Of a stretch of DNA of 58,027 nucleotides, positions 34,347 to 46,871 are shown in pieces. This DNA is from Cochliopodium minus (lineage: Eukaryota > Discosea > Himatismenida > Cochliopodiidae). The DNA lies in the NCBI GenBank assembly GCA_024220525.1, contig JAMYWO010000012.1, forward strand, positions 1 to 58,027. The letters run 5' to 3'. Every line of letters starts with the position of its first letter. Within the stretch, counting starts at the first letter, position 1. The notes under the pieces are model-generated. The model searched no databases. It was given only the letters and a program-made list of their open reading frames with translations, and had not been told where the DNA came from. A program made the position numbers and the translations under genes.

Positions 34347-37300
34347 TCAAAATAACTTTTTCATATAGTGAACCATCCAAAAATTGTGTTGGACAGTCTT
34401 TCCGGTTTTTTTGTCTAACTCTTCTTCATGTTGGTAGAATTTTCTTTCTTGGATGTCAAGATCAAGTTGTGAAGGATGAGCAAACCAAGCTAAAAAAAAT
34501 AAAAAAATAAAAAAAATAAAAAAATAAAAAAATAAAAAAATAAAAAAATAAAAAAAGAAATTGAATTAATTTTTTTTTAACCAATCATGGATTGTTTTGC
34601 TTCTTCTCCACTGTCGTTTGAGCTGTAAAAACGGACGGTTTGGGAGACGAATTTGGTGGCTGTGGTTTGATTCAAAATGAGAACGCAAATCTTCCCATCG
34701 ACCATACTTGTAAATCTGCTTTCGCTCAACTTAACTTCTATCCCTGATAAATTATAAATTGAAATTATTAATTTAAAATGTTTTTATTTTTTATTGTTTA
34801 TTTTTTATTTTTTGTTTTTTACATTTTTTGTTTTTTTTATTTTTTACATTTTATTTTTTATATTTTTATTATTTTTTTTATTTTTTATTTTTACCATCTT
34901 GAGTTCTTACTCCTGTGACAGAACCTTCTTTTTCTCCAACGGTGCTGCACAGAAAATATGGGTCAAGTTTACTTGTAGATTCGAAATGAAATCTGAAACA
35001 ACGAGATTTTTTTTAAAATTAAAAAAATTAAAAAAAATAAAAAAATAAAATGGAAAAAAACATGAAAAAGTTTGAAAAATAATAAATAAAATTAAAAACA
35101 AAATTAAAAATAAAATTAAAAATTAAAATTTAAAAATCAGAAAAATAAAAAATAAAATTAAAAAATAAAAATTAAAATTTAAAAATCAGAAAAATTATAA
35201 ATTAAAAATTAATAATTAAAAATTGAAAATAAAAATATAAAAAACATGAAATTAAAATAAAAAATTGCAACAAAGGAAAATAAAATTGATTAATAAAACA
35301 AAAACAAATAAAAAATCAAAAAATCAGAAAAATTATAAATTAAAAATTGAAAATAAAAAATAATAAAAATATAAAAAAAAAATAATTTTAAACAATAAAT
35401 TACCTAAGACCTTGATGGATGATGTCAAAACCTTTGCCACCAAAGACAGCGAAATATTGGCCAAACAACCTTTGAATCTTTTCGATTTCAGACTTGGTGT
35501 CAATCTCAGTGAGCTCGTAATACTTGGAATCCTCGTTTTTGAAGACGGAGACGTTGAAGTTGAGAAGCTCGTTGTTGTCCAGCACCATTTCGAATTTGGC
35601 TTTCCCTTCGTAGATTGTCTTTGGTGTGTTTCCGTTCACTAGTGCCGAAATTCTTTCTGCAACAACTGAAAACATTTTTGTTTTAAAAAATATAATAGTT
35701 TTTTTTTACATTTTTTTTTTTTATTTTTATTTCATTTTATTTTTTTATGATTTTATAATTTTTTTATTTTTTGTTCATTTTTTTTTTTTATTTTTGTTTT
35801 TAAAATCTAACATTTTTAAAAGTTTTTTTTATTTATTTTTTTTTTTTTGTTCTTTTGTTTTTTTATTTTTATTTTATTTTTATTTTATATTTTAAATTAT
35901 TTTCTAAATAAATAACATTTAAATAGTTATTTTACGTTTATTTTTTTATATTTTATATTTTTATTTTTTTTATTTATTATTTTTACCATGAGCTTGAGAA
36001 AGTTGGAAAAAAGTGGACTTTGGGTGGATTTTGTTGGTGTTAGGGTCCACAATGTGAGAACAATCTCCTATCACGTAAATGCCCTCAAACTTTGACTCCA
36101 AAGTGTTGTGATTGACTGTTAACAAAAATTAAAAAATTAAAAATTCGAAAAAAATTTAAATTAAATATAACATAAATATTAAAAATACAAAAAATCAAAA
36201 AAATAAAAAATTAAAAACAAAAATTAATAAATGGAAATGTGATATTAAATATTTAAAATTCAAAAAATTAAAAATCAAAAATCAAAAAATTAAATTAAAA
36301 AATCAAAAAATCAAAAAAATAAAAAATTAAAAACAAAAATTAATAAATGGAAATATGATATTAAAATTAAAAATAATTTTAAATATTTAAAATTAAAAAT
36401 AATTTTTTTTTTTTACCATTTATCAAACCACTCTCATCTAATAAATTAGATCTGTTCAAAACTTCGGGGGCTTTGAAATGCCAGCTGGCCAAAAAAGCGT
36501 CGAATTTGAGTTTTTTGGATTCTTCATTGGAAGAAGAAATCTCCACTTTTCTCTCTGTGAGGTCCACGATTTTTATTTCCGCATTAGGAATGAATTCAAC
36601 AAATTCGTTTTCATTGATTCTTTCTAAAAGAAATTTGCTGATAGATTCATCCTAATAAAGAAATTTATTTTTAACATTTAATTTTTGAATATTTTTTATT
36701 TAATTTTAAAATAAGTTTACATATTTTTTTTTCACTTTTTTTTTATAATTTTACATATTTTTTTTTTCATTTTTTTTATAATATTAAATATTTTATTATT
36801 TTATTCAAATTTTTTTTGGAAATAGTTTTTATTTTTTTCATATTTTATTTTTTATTTTTTCAAAGATTTAAAAAGAATTTTTTTTTTTTTACGGCAAATG
36901 GGAGAGGTCTCTCATGAGGGCTGAATATTTGTATTTTGACTTTTTGTTTTTTGGATTTTAATTTATTGGAGATGGCGAAAGCGTACTCATATGCCAATTC
37001 CTATATGACAAAAAAAAAAGTTGAAAAAATTTTGATTTGAATTATTTTAATCATCATTAATTAATTCAAATCATTAATTATTTTATTATTTAATATTTTA
37101 TTTAAAGATTTCTTTTATTTTTAAGATATTTCTTTTACCTCTGCTTTATATCCGTTATTGCATTTTGGTAAACCTATCACGATTTTATCACCTTTGAATT
37201 TCTTGGATAATAGTGATCCGAATTGCGAGCAATCGTTGGTGGAGTGGAAATTATAGGTTCCCTCTTGCATTCCATCTATTATCTTCGCATTATGTGTCAC

Positions 37301-37937
37301 ACCCATAGAGATGACCATATAATCATAATTGAGTGTTTTGGTTTTTGTGTATACTGTTTTATTTTCTGTATTTATTTTTATCTTTGAAGAAATATAAATA
37401 TTTGCTGTATAAAAAATATTTTATAGTTCAAGATTTGTATTATGGAATGTATATCAGTTTATTAATACCCATTAAATTTTATAAATGTGAAAATTTCAAT
37501 GTTATAGTTGATAATTTTTTGTGAGGCAAAAATAAAAGTATATTATGAAGATTGGTTTGAGGATTCTTTGATATACAGGTATATGATAGCTATAGAGAAA
37601 ATATAATAAATTTGAATAATTATAACAGTATAAAATATAAATATAAGATGATATATCATATCATCTCCATCTGTTGATATTATATTACCACTTCATCTGA
37701 TAAGAAGGTGATTTTATTTTTCCATTTGATGTTTTCATAATTTTCAGAAAGCACTTGAAAATCTTTTTGACCTGTGACGAGATGTTTCCATGAATTTCTT
37801 GGGGTCCATGTTTGATTTTTCTCGATCACAGTGACATTGATTTTGTCCAAATCATTTTCTATTCTTTTGAGAAATTCCAATCCACCAAAACTCGCACCAA
37901 TCACTATGATATTCTTTTTTGTATCTTCTTCTTTCAT
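34347..37937 (-). CDS. FAD-dependent pyridine nucleotide-disulfide oxidoreductase-like protein (SQR/NDH-2 like) with extra C-terminal domain
   Basis: Nine exons: 37937-37689, 37381-37139, 37000-36893, 36651-36417, 36115-35987, 35665-35404, 34992-34895, 34743-34582, 34489-34347, about 542 residues, phases consistent throughout. The FAD-binding motif is VIGASFGGLEFL, with VTVIEKNQTWTP after it; later YDYMVISMG (linking strand), AYEYAFAI and IYVIGDCSHI (second FAD contact) and STFFQLSQAHVVAERI. These fit sulfide:quinone oxidoreductase, FCC-like or type II NADH dehydrogenase folds. No clear CxxC or SQR catalytic cysteine set is visible, so the substrate is open. From about residue 360 onward the chain runs into a beta-rich domain of about 180 residues that I do not recognise. 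Introns of 92-411 nt are filled with AAAAAT-type low complexity. Confidence 0.75.
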
Positions 37938-38212
37938 TTGATATTAGAAAATATAGGGTTATATATATTCAAAGAACAAAGAGAGAAATATTCAAATCGA
38001 TTTTTTATAAAATTTTAATGAAAATTAAAAAAAAAAAAGCTTTTTAGTCAACATTACTTTGATTGCCAAGAATCAATAATTAGATTAATTTGAAAAAGAG
38101 GAAATTCTTATTTTTGTCCTAACCCTTTCAAAAAAAAAATTTTATTAAAAGCTTGGAATCCCTCTCAAAGAGATTGATCACAAAAAATTTCTCTTTTAAT
38201 AAATAGATTCAA

Positions 38213-39980
38213 ATGGAAGAATATGGGTTTGATAAATTGGAATTTCTCAATGAATTACAAGATATAGAAGATGAAAAAGGATTAAAATCTATATTTGATG
38301 ATGAAAAAGAAATTAAAGAAGCATTGGACAACAAAGATTTATTTGATTTGAGAGGTAAATATGAATCCCAATCAAATATATCTGATATTTTTTTATAATA
38401 GTTATAAATCTTGAATTATATGAAATTAATTAACAGATGATTTATGATTTCAAGAATAATTGATTCAATTCCTGTATTGATCAAAAAAAAATTGAATTTA
38501 GTTCTTTTCTAACAATTAATTTTCACAAAAAATAATAAAAGATCAAATAGGAAGAACATTACTCCACAAAGCATTGATGAAGAAAGAAAAAAGATATGAG
38601 ATAGAAAAGATAAGATTTCTGATAGAATACAAATGTGACATGAATGTACCCGATTTTTTTGAGAAAACACCACTTCACTATGCTTTTGAAGTGGATGGAG
38701 AATATCCAATGGAAATTTTGAAAGAATTTGCATATGACACAAATCTAGATGACATTTTTGGAGAAACGATATTGCATAAAGCTTGCAAGTACAATCAAAA
38801 TTTAAAAGTGATTAAATATTTGATAAAAGAGAAGCAAATGGATTTCAATTTGAAAAATGTTGATGAAAACCTTCCATTAATTGTGGCAATACAAAATACT
38901 AAGAATTTGGAAATTGTGAAATATTTTCTTGGAGAGTTGAAATGTGATATAAATCAAAAATTCTACGATGGGGATAATCTTTTGCACATGTTTTGCAGGA
39001 GAAGTGACAACGTGGAGATTTTGAAACATTTGGTTGAAAAAAAATGTGGGGTGAATTATAAAAATAGTTATGCGGAAACTCCGCTTCATCATGCTTGTCT
39101 TTATGGAAGAAAATTTGAAACAATAAAATGTCTCGTTGATCTAAAATCAGATTTGAACCAATTAAATAGTGACAATAATCCTCCGCTCTCAGTGGCAGTT
39201 ATAAATCATCAAGATGTAATGGTGATTGAACATCTTTTCCACAAAACTTCTTTTGATAGTGAAGAAGAAAAAAACAAAGTTCGTATGTTGAGTTTGTACA
39301 ATTCTAATGTTGATATTGTTCGATTTTTGTTGGACGAATATAAAGATGTTGATTTCAATCAAACAAGTGTTTATCAAAGAAATTTTTCTCAAATTGCAAA
39401 TAATATTGATATTCTCAAGTATTTGGTTGATAACAAAAACTTTGATTTGAAATGGATTGATCCCAATACTGGAAATTCTCTTTTTTCTTTTTTTTGTGAT
39501 GTTAGCAATTCCTCTTTTGATTTTTTCCAGTATTTTCTTGAGAAACATTCTTTTGATTTGAATGAAAAAAATGAATTTGGAAATTCCTCTCTTTACAATT
39601 TTGTTGAAAATGTCAATATTGATGATCTACTTCAACACTTGAAATCCTTTCTAATTTTGTCTTTATCAAGTGGTGCCAATTTTTTTAGTTTAAACGATAG
39701 AGAAAATGAAGATAAAACACCTTTTTCTACCTTGGAAAAAAGATTAAGAGAAAGAAACAAAGATTCCTCTATTGATTTGTTAAACATTGTTTTTGAAGAT
39801 TTTAAAAAAGGGACTCTTTGGAATGTTGATGATCATTGTTATTTCCCGAAAAACCTCAAAAAGATAGTTTATCATTTTATAGTTTCTTTAAAAACCATCT
39901 CAAAAGAAAAACATGGAATCAAATTTCCAAAGTATCTCATTTACATTATCATTCAAAACATCGTTTCGAACTTTCTATAA
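38213..39980 (+). CDS. ankyrin-repeat protein
   Basis: Two exons, 38213-38354 and 38542-39980, about 526 residues. After an acidic N-terminus the chain holds at least seven ankyrin repeats with the TPLHxA signature in variant forms (TLLHKAL, TPLHYAFE, TILHKACKYNQN, LPLIVAIQNTKN, NLLHMFCRRSDN, TPLHHACLYGRK, PPLSVAVINHQD), then more degenerate repeats and a helical end. There is no catalytic domain. Ankyrin proteins act as binding scaffolds; the partner is unknown. Confidence 0.85.
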
Positions 39981-40103
39981 AATTAATAATATATAATTAA
40001 ATTAAACATTTTCAAAAAAAAATTAAAAATAAAATTCTTGGATAAATGTTGTTTAATTAGATTACAATCTCATTTTAATAGTTAATAGATTAAAAATTTT
40101 CAT

Positions 40104-41331
<1,228 letters not shown>

Positions 41332-41883
41332 TTTTAATTTTTTTTTACATAACTTTGTTGCGAGAAATCAATAAAAACAAAAATAACAACAAATTTAAGC
41401 AAATTAAAAATAATGCAAGTAAGGAAACAATTAGTATCCTTAAAAAATTTTTTTAATATCATTTTGTTTGTATAATTAATTATCTTTCTAGAATGAAAAT
41501 TTGTTGATAAATATCAAAATACAAATGATAATATGATCATATTCAATCAATTTATATATCATCTTTGTTGAAATATAAAATTGATCCAAATTATATTGTG
41601 CATATTAAATTCTTACAATGAAAATTTCAATTGATGTGCATATTTAGATTTTATATTTTCATATGTTGGGTAATATNTAAAAAATAAAAAATAAAAAATA
41701 AAAAATAAAAAATAAAAAATAAAAAATAAAAAATAAAAAATAAAAAATAATTGATAAAAAAATTAAAAATAAAAAATAAAATATCAAATCAAATAAAAAA
41801 TAATTGATTAAAAAATAAAAAATAATTAATAAAAAAATAAAAAATAAAAAATAAATAAAAAATATTATTAATAAAAAATATAC
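41332..41883. other. AT-rich spacer with an assembly gap ('n') and AAAAAT repeats
   Basis: No coding sequence seen. A single n at 41677 is followed directly by about ten TAAAAA units (41678-41750) and more degenerate copies. Both flanking minus-strand genes lose their ends here: the helicase lacks its last exon and the OYE gene lacks its first. The n therefore probably marks a gap or misjoin of unknown length. Confidence 0.7.
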
Positions 41884-42422
41884 CTTTGCTAAGTTCCATT
41901 TGGGCAATTCTTAATTGTTTTTCGTGTTTTTCTTGAAACAAAACTCTGTCAATATCTTTTTCTATACCCTCAATTCTCTTTGACCATTTTTTGAATCTAT
42001 AATAAAATAAAAATTAATTGAAAATTATTAAAAAAAAAATTTATTTAAAATAAAATTACCTTTGGACAGGAATTTCTCTTTGTTTGAGTTTGTTTTCGGT
42101 ATCATCAAATTTGTTTGCGATAATCTTTTTCAAAAGTTTTTTTCTTCATTGCTCACAAATGAAACAGATCTCCTAAAAAAAATGTAATAAAATAAAATAA
42201 AAAATGATATAAAAAAAAATAATAAAATAAATAAAATAAAAATAAAAAATAAATAAAAAATAAAAATAAAATAAAAAATAAAAATAAAAAAAAAATAAAA
42301 AATAAAAATAAAAATAAAAAATAAAAAATAAAAATAAAAATAAAAAAATAAAAATAAAAAATAAAAAAAAAAAATAAAAAATAAAAAAAAATAAAAATAA
42401 AAAATAAAAATAAAAATAAAAA

Positions 42423-42453
<31 letters not shown>

Positions 42454-45192
42454 TAATTACCAGCTCTCCTGCTCTAGCAGTACGACCAACACGATGTATG
42501 TACTTCTTCAAAGAGGAAGGCATGTTGTAGTTGATGACGGTTTCGATACCAGTGACGTCGATACCTCTGGCAGCCAAATTGGTGGTCAAAAGAAATTCTA
42601 CCTTTTTCTCCTTGAAACTTTGCAATGCTTCCAATCTCTGATTTTGTGAGAGATTACCTGATTTTAAAAAAAAAAATATTAATAATTTTTTTTTTAATTT
42701 TTATTAAAAAAAAAAAATATGCAATAATTTTAAATTTTTATGTAAAGTTTTATTTTTATTATTAAATCTTTATTGATCATTTTTTAATTTTTTTTATTAT
42801 ACTTTTCTATTAAATTATTGTTTGGGCTTTACTTTTATTAAGTTAAATTTATTTAGACTTTTATTTTTATCATTATATCTAATTTGATTTTTAATTTAAT
42901 TTTTTAAATAAAATTTTTATTTTTATTTTTTAATTTGTATTGTATTTTTTAATTTGTATTGTATTTTTTCCTTTGGTTCACTATTTAATTGTATTTTTTT
43001 TTGGTTACCATGTAATTCGGCAGCACTTAAACCAAAAAGAGAGAAAATGATTTTCATACGATGGGCTTGTCTCTTGGTGTGAAAGAAGATGATGACACTG
43101 GTCTTGAAAGACTTTGCACAGATAGACAACAACATTCCTTCCTTGAAACTCTCGTATTTTCCCTTCACTCTCACAAACTCTTGCACCAACTTTCTTGACA
43201 CTCCGTGGATTGGATCAACTCTAAAATGAACAAAAAAAAAATTAGAAAACAAAAAAAAATAATTAAAAATTAAATTAAAAAATTAATTTAAAAAATTAAA
43301 TATTAATGAATAACAAAACTAAAATAAATATTTTAAAAAAAATGAATCTAAATTTAAAAATGATTCAAAAAAAAAAAAAAGGATAAAAATTAAAAAAAAA
43401 ATAATCAAATTTGTTTTAGAAAAAATGAAATAATTTTTTTAAAGAAAAAATGAAAATAATTTTAAAAAAATTATTACGAAATACGAAGAGGTTTCTTCAG
43501 GGACAAACTGATCAACTTGTCGACTTTAGAAGACATGGTGGCAGAGAAAAGCATGGTTTGACGCTGAACAGGACAAAACCTGAGAACCTCATGGATTTGG
43601 TCTTCGAACCCCAGCTCCAAAAGTCTGTCTGCCTCGTCCAAAATAAGAATTTCCAAACTGTCCAAATCAAAAGACTTGGAGTTTATCAAGTGATCTATCA
43701 ATCTTCCTGGTGTTGCAACTAAAGTAATGGGAAAAGAAATAAACACAATAAAATTTTATTTGTTGAAAAAATTTTTAAATTATCGTAAAAAATAAAATTT
43801 TAAGAAATATTTCAAATAATCACAAAAAATAAAATAATAAACTATATCATTAGAAAAATTTTGTGTTTTAAAAAAAAAAGAAAAATATTCAAATAATTAA
43901 AAAAAAAATCAAATTTATTTACCAATGACATCAGGACGTTTGGAAATGTTTGCTTTTTGGAGTTTTTCGGAAAGACCTCCAACAATAATACTGCAGGTTA
44001 TGTTGGTGTGAGTACAAAGCGACTCGAGTACTTCGAACGCTTGGATGGCCAATTCTCTAGTGGGCTCCATAATCAAAACTCTTGTAGAACTCATTCCCTC
44101 ATTTCTAAACAATAATCTCTCCAACACTGGCAAAATAAATGCTCCTGTTTTACCTAATTTGAAATAAAATTTATGAAAATACGAATTTAATTTTGTTTGG
44201 TTCATTAAATGGAAAAACAAATAATTTATAAGAAAGAATAGAAAATCAAAAATAAAAATAAAATAAAATAATTAATAAAATATTGAGAAAGTTTAAATCA
44301 AATGAGATGATTGAAAAAAAAAAATGACAAAATTAAAAATCCATCTTATATTTAAAATAATTAAATAAGATTAAAAATAATTAAAATAATAATCAAATAA
44401 TTCTTTGAGGACAGAAAAATTATTAATAAAATAATTTTAAAATAATTACCAGAACCAGTTACAGCAGAAGCACAAATGTCCTTTCCATTCAAAGCACGAG
44501 GAATGGTGATGGACTGAATTGGAGATGGCTCAGCCCAACCAAGCTCAGTGATTGCCTTCATGAGAGGTTTGGACAAGTTGAGATCTTCCCATCTACGATT
44601 CAATTCTTTTTTGCTTTTTTCAATTTTTTCGTAGAATTCTTTTTCAACTTTTTCTTTTTCTCTTTTTTTTTCTTCATTTAAATCTCCTCCTTCTTCATCT
44701 TCGTCTTTTTGTTCATCTTCTTCATCGCTGCTTTCTTCGCTCACGGAGTATTTATCTTTGTTTTCTTCCCTTCTTTTTATCACCTCTACTTTTTGATCTA
44801 CTGTGGTTGCGAAACCTGAATTTCTCTTTTCATTCAACTTCATTTCTTGTTTGATTGTTTCTGATATCTTTGTACGGATATTTATGACTTCTTCTGAATC
44901 TTCTTCTCCATCAAACTAATATTTTGTTTAATTAATGAATATTCATTTGGAATTATTCATATAAATTTATTCTCGAGAATATTTAAAGAATATAAATGTG
45001 AGAAAAAATGAATTATTGAATTTTAAAGGAAATAAATCTGATCAGATTTGATTAATTTGTTTTTACAAAATTGTTTTGAGAAACTTCGAGATCATTATCC
45101 AAATTTTCTTCATCATTTTCATTGATCTCCTCAGATTCATCATTGTAATCTATCTCCTCATCATCTTTAATTGTGAATACTAAATCACTCAT
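41884..45192 (-). CDS. DDX27/Drs1-type DEAD-box RNA helicase, 3' end missing
   Basis: Eight exons found: 45192-45067, 44915-44450, 44153-43923, 43718-43478, 43220-43009, 42657-42461, 42172-42059, 41996-41884. An acidic N-terminus precedes the Q motif ([13 protein letters not shown]), motif I (AVTGSGKTGAF), PTREL, VGG, ATPGRL, DEAD ([14 protein letters not shown]), SAT, then ARGID and [10 protein letters not shown]. The tail [21 protein letters not shown] and [14 protein letters not shown] is diagnostic for DDX27/Drs1, which acts in large-subunit rRNA processing in the nucleolus. Exon 42172-42059 does not hold one frame: the entry phase is off by one, and a T4 run needs one more T to read NFLKK. 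Because the gene should be essential, homopolymer sequencing errors are more likely than decay. The final exon is not found before the n at 41677. Confidence 0.87.
42180..42460. repeat. AAAAATA-type low-complexity intron
   Basis: About 280 bases inside a helicase intron consist almost only of A runs separated by single T residues. Similar tracts fill 34490-34556, 35030-35400, 36120-36415 and 41678-41880. They are microsatellite-like and probably slippage-prone. Confidence 0.85.
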
Positions 45193-45380
45193 TTTCCTTA
45201 TGTTGAATAGAAAATACAATTTTTTTTTATTTTTTTCTCAAATATTTTCTCATTTTGATAAAAATAAAATAGAAATAAGAATAAATACCAAATGATTGAA
45301 TTCAATCAAGAGTTTTCAATGATCTAATCATCAATCAATTTACTTTATTAATCATACAAATCCACAAAAAAAAAAAAATT

Positions 45381-45653
45381 ATGGGAAACAAAAGCTCCAA
45401 TGAAGAATTAGGAGTAGAGAACAAAGATAATGAAAGAATAAAAGGAATGCCTAGTAAAAATCAAAAATTTCCAGAATTGATAGGAAAAACAGAAGAAGAG
45501 GCAAAAGAATATTTGAAAGAGAAATTCCCAAAACTTCAAAACATAAGAATCCAAAGAATAGATAGTCTCCCATTACCAGAACACAAGAAATTTGATAGAA
45601 TTATTGTTTGGCTTGATGAAAATGAAAAAGTAGAATCAGCATCTTGTCAATAA
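45381..45653 (+). CDS. potato inhibitor I-family protease inhibitor, copy A
   Basis: A single-exon gene of 90 residues with a normal ATG behind an A-rich leader. Residues about 30-90 match potato inhibitor I (eglin/CI-2 family): FPELIGKTEEEAKEYLKEKF, the binding loop SLPLPEHKKFDR, and IVWLDENEKV with the closing strand. The family blocks serine proteases by presenting the loop as a substrate mimic. Aligned on the DR-I/V-xV core, the P1 residue would be Glu, though a one-residue shift cannot be excluded. The N-terminus MGNKSS is a good myristoylation consensus and there is no signal peptide, so the protein should be cytosolic or membrane-attached rather than secreted. A tandem copy follows 257 bases downstream. 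Confidence 0.85.
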   Translation: MGNKSSNEELGVENKDNERIKGMPSKNQKFPELIGKTEEEAKEYLKEKFPKLQNIRIQRIDSLPLPEHKKFDRIIVWLDENEKVESASCQ

Positions 45654-45910
45654 TCAAAAATAAAAGAATTGTTGGGATTTTATATAGCAACCTTATTCTA
45701 TAGAATATAAACAATAGTTTGAAATTTGATTTATAAAATTGTTTTTAATTAAATGTGAATTATAAGAATATATGTTCTAATAATTGTTTGAAAAGAAAAT
45801 GTCATCAAATCATAAACATTATGGAGTATATTTAAATGAATCAACTATTATGGATTTCTTATATAAACCAATGAATAGTGACAATTGATAAATATAAAAA
45901 TAAAATTGGA

Positions 45911-46204
45911 ATGGGAAATAAAAAATCAAAACAAAATAGAAACTCCACTCGATTGGAAGAAGAATCAGAAGAAAAGAAAGAAGAAAAAATTGAAGGAATG
46001 CCAAGCAAAAATCAAAAATTTCCAGAATTAATAGGAAAAACAGAAGAAGAGGCAAAAGAATATTTGAAAGTGAAATTCCCTAAACTTAAAAACATTAGAA
46101 TCCAAAAAGAAGATAGTTCACCATTGGCAAAACATAAGGATTATGATAGAATTATTGTTTGGATTGATGAAAATGAAAAAGTAGAATCAGCATCTTGTCA
46201 ATAA
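45911..46204 (+). CDS. potato inhibitor I-family protease inhibitor, copy B
   Basis: A single-exon gene of 97 residues, about 80 percent identical to copy A in the inhibitor domain (FPELIGKTEEEAKEYL, IVWIDENEKVESASCQ). The spacer between N-terminus and domain is longer and strongly charged. The MGNKKS start again fits N-myristoylation. The binding loop differs: SSPLAKHKDYDR, which would put Lys at P1 where copy A has Glu by the same alignment. This suggests a trypsin-like target. Tandem duplication followed by loop divergence is a common pattern in this inhibitor family. Confidence 0.85.
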   Translation: MGNKKSKQNRNSTRLEEESEEKKEEKIEGMPSKNQKFPELIGKTEEEAKEYLKVKFPKLKNIRIQKEDSSPLAKHKDYDRIIVWIDENEKVESASCQ

Positions 46205-46871
46205 TCCTAATCTTTGAATATTGTAAATTCGATCACATAATTTGAAAGAAAAATTAAAAAAGAATTAAACAAAATATATTTTCCTTCAACAATCTTTTCA
46301 TAATTTATTCATAACAAAGAATATAAAAAAATAAAAAATATAATACAAATATAGAAAAAAAAAATTTGTATAGTTATTTTGCCAAATATTAAGTAAAGTC
46401 CCTATTTGATAGATAAACACGGATTATGTAAGTAAAAGGCGTAAATAATCTACTATTATAAATCTACCAGGAACTTACTTACTTTTTATATGAAAAACTT
46501 TTTATAAAGTTTTTTAAATTTCCAAAATTTTTAGAAAAGGGTTTTTTTTTTGATTTAAATAATCTTTAAAAATAAAAATATGATGAGATAATAAGAATGA
46601 TCAAAGAATCAATATAATCATTCTTAAAGAATATTACAAAATATTTTTGAAAGAAATATATACCAGAATTTTTTCAAAGAATTTCAATTTTTATATTTTG
46701 GAAAGGTTAAAAAAAGGAAAAGGAAAAGAAATTTTTTTAGTTTTTAAACAAGTATAAAAATTTTTTAATTTTCAAAAAAGTATCGAAATAATAATAATAA
46801 AATAAGGGTTGTATATTTTTTGTTTTTTTGTTATTTTTTTTTGTTGGAAAAAGATGAAAAAGAAAAACAGC
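46205..46871. other. spacer between converging genes
   Basis: About 670 bases, highly AT-rich, containing 3' flanks of copy B and of the RAMA gene. No frame or RNA gene recognised. A weak inverted repeat (GTAAGTA near 46428 against TACTTAC near 46475) is too short to interpret. Confidence 0.45.

Noticed and set aside
41659-41907. 82-codon frame on the minus strand across the n
   Set aside because: It is Phe/Leu/Tyr low complexity from AAAAAT repeats; only its first few residues belong to the last helicase exon.
42173-42460. Long Phe/Tyr-rich extension after ARAGEL in the helicase frame
   Set aside because: This is read-through into a low-complexity intron; the DDX27 tail resumes at 42172.
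46426-46482. Inverted repeat GTAAGTA/TACTTAC
   Set aside because: Seven bases with a loop of about 40 in very AT-rich DNA are expected by chance.
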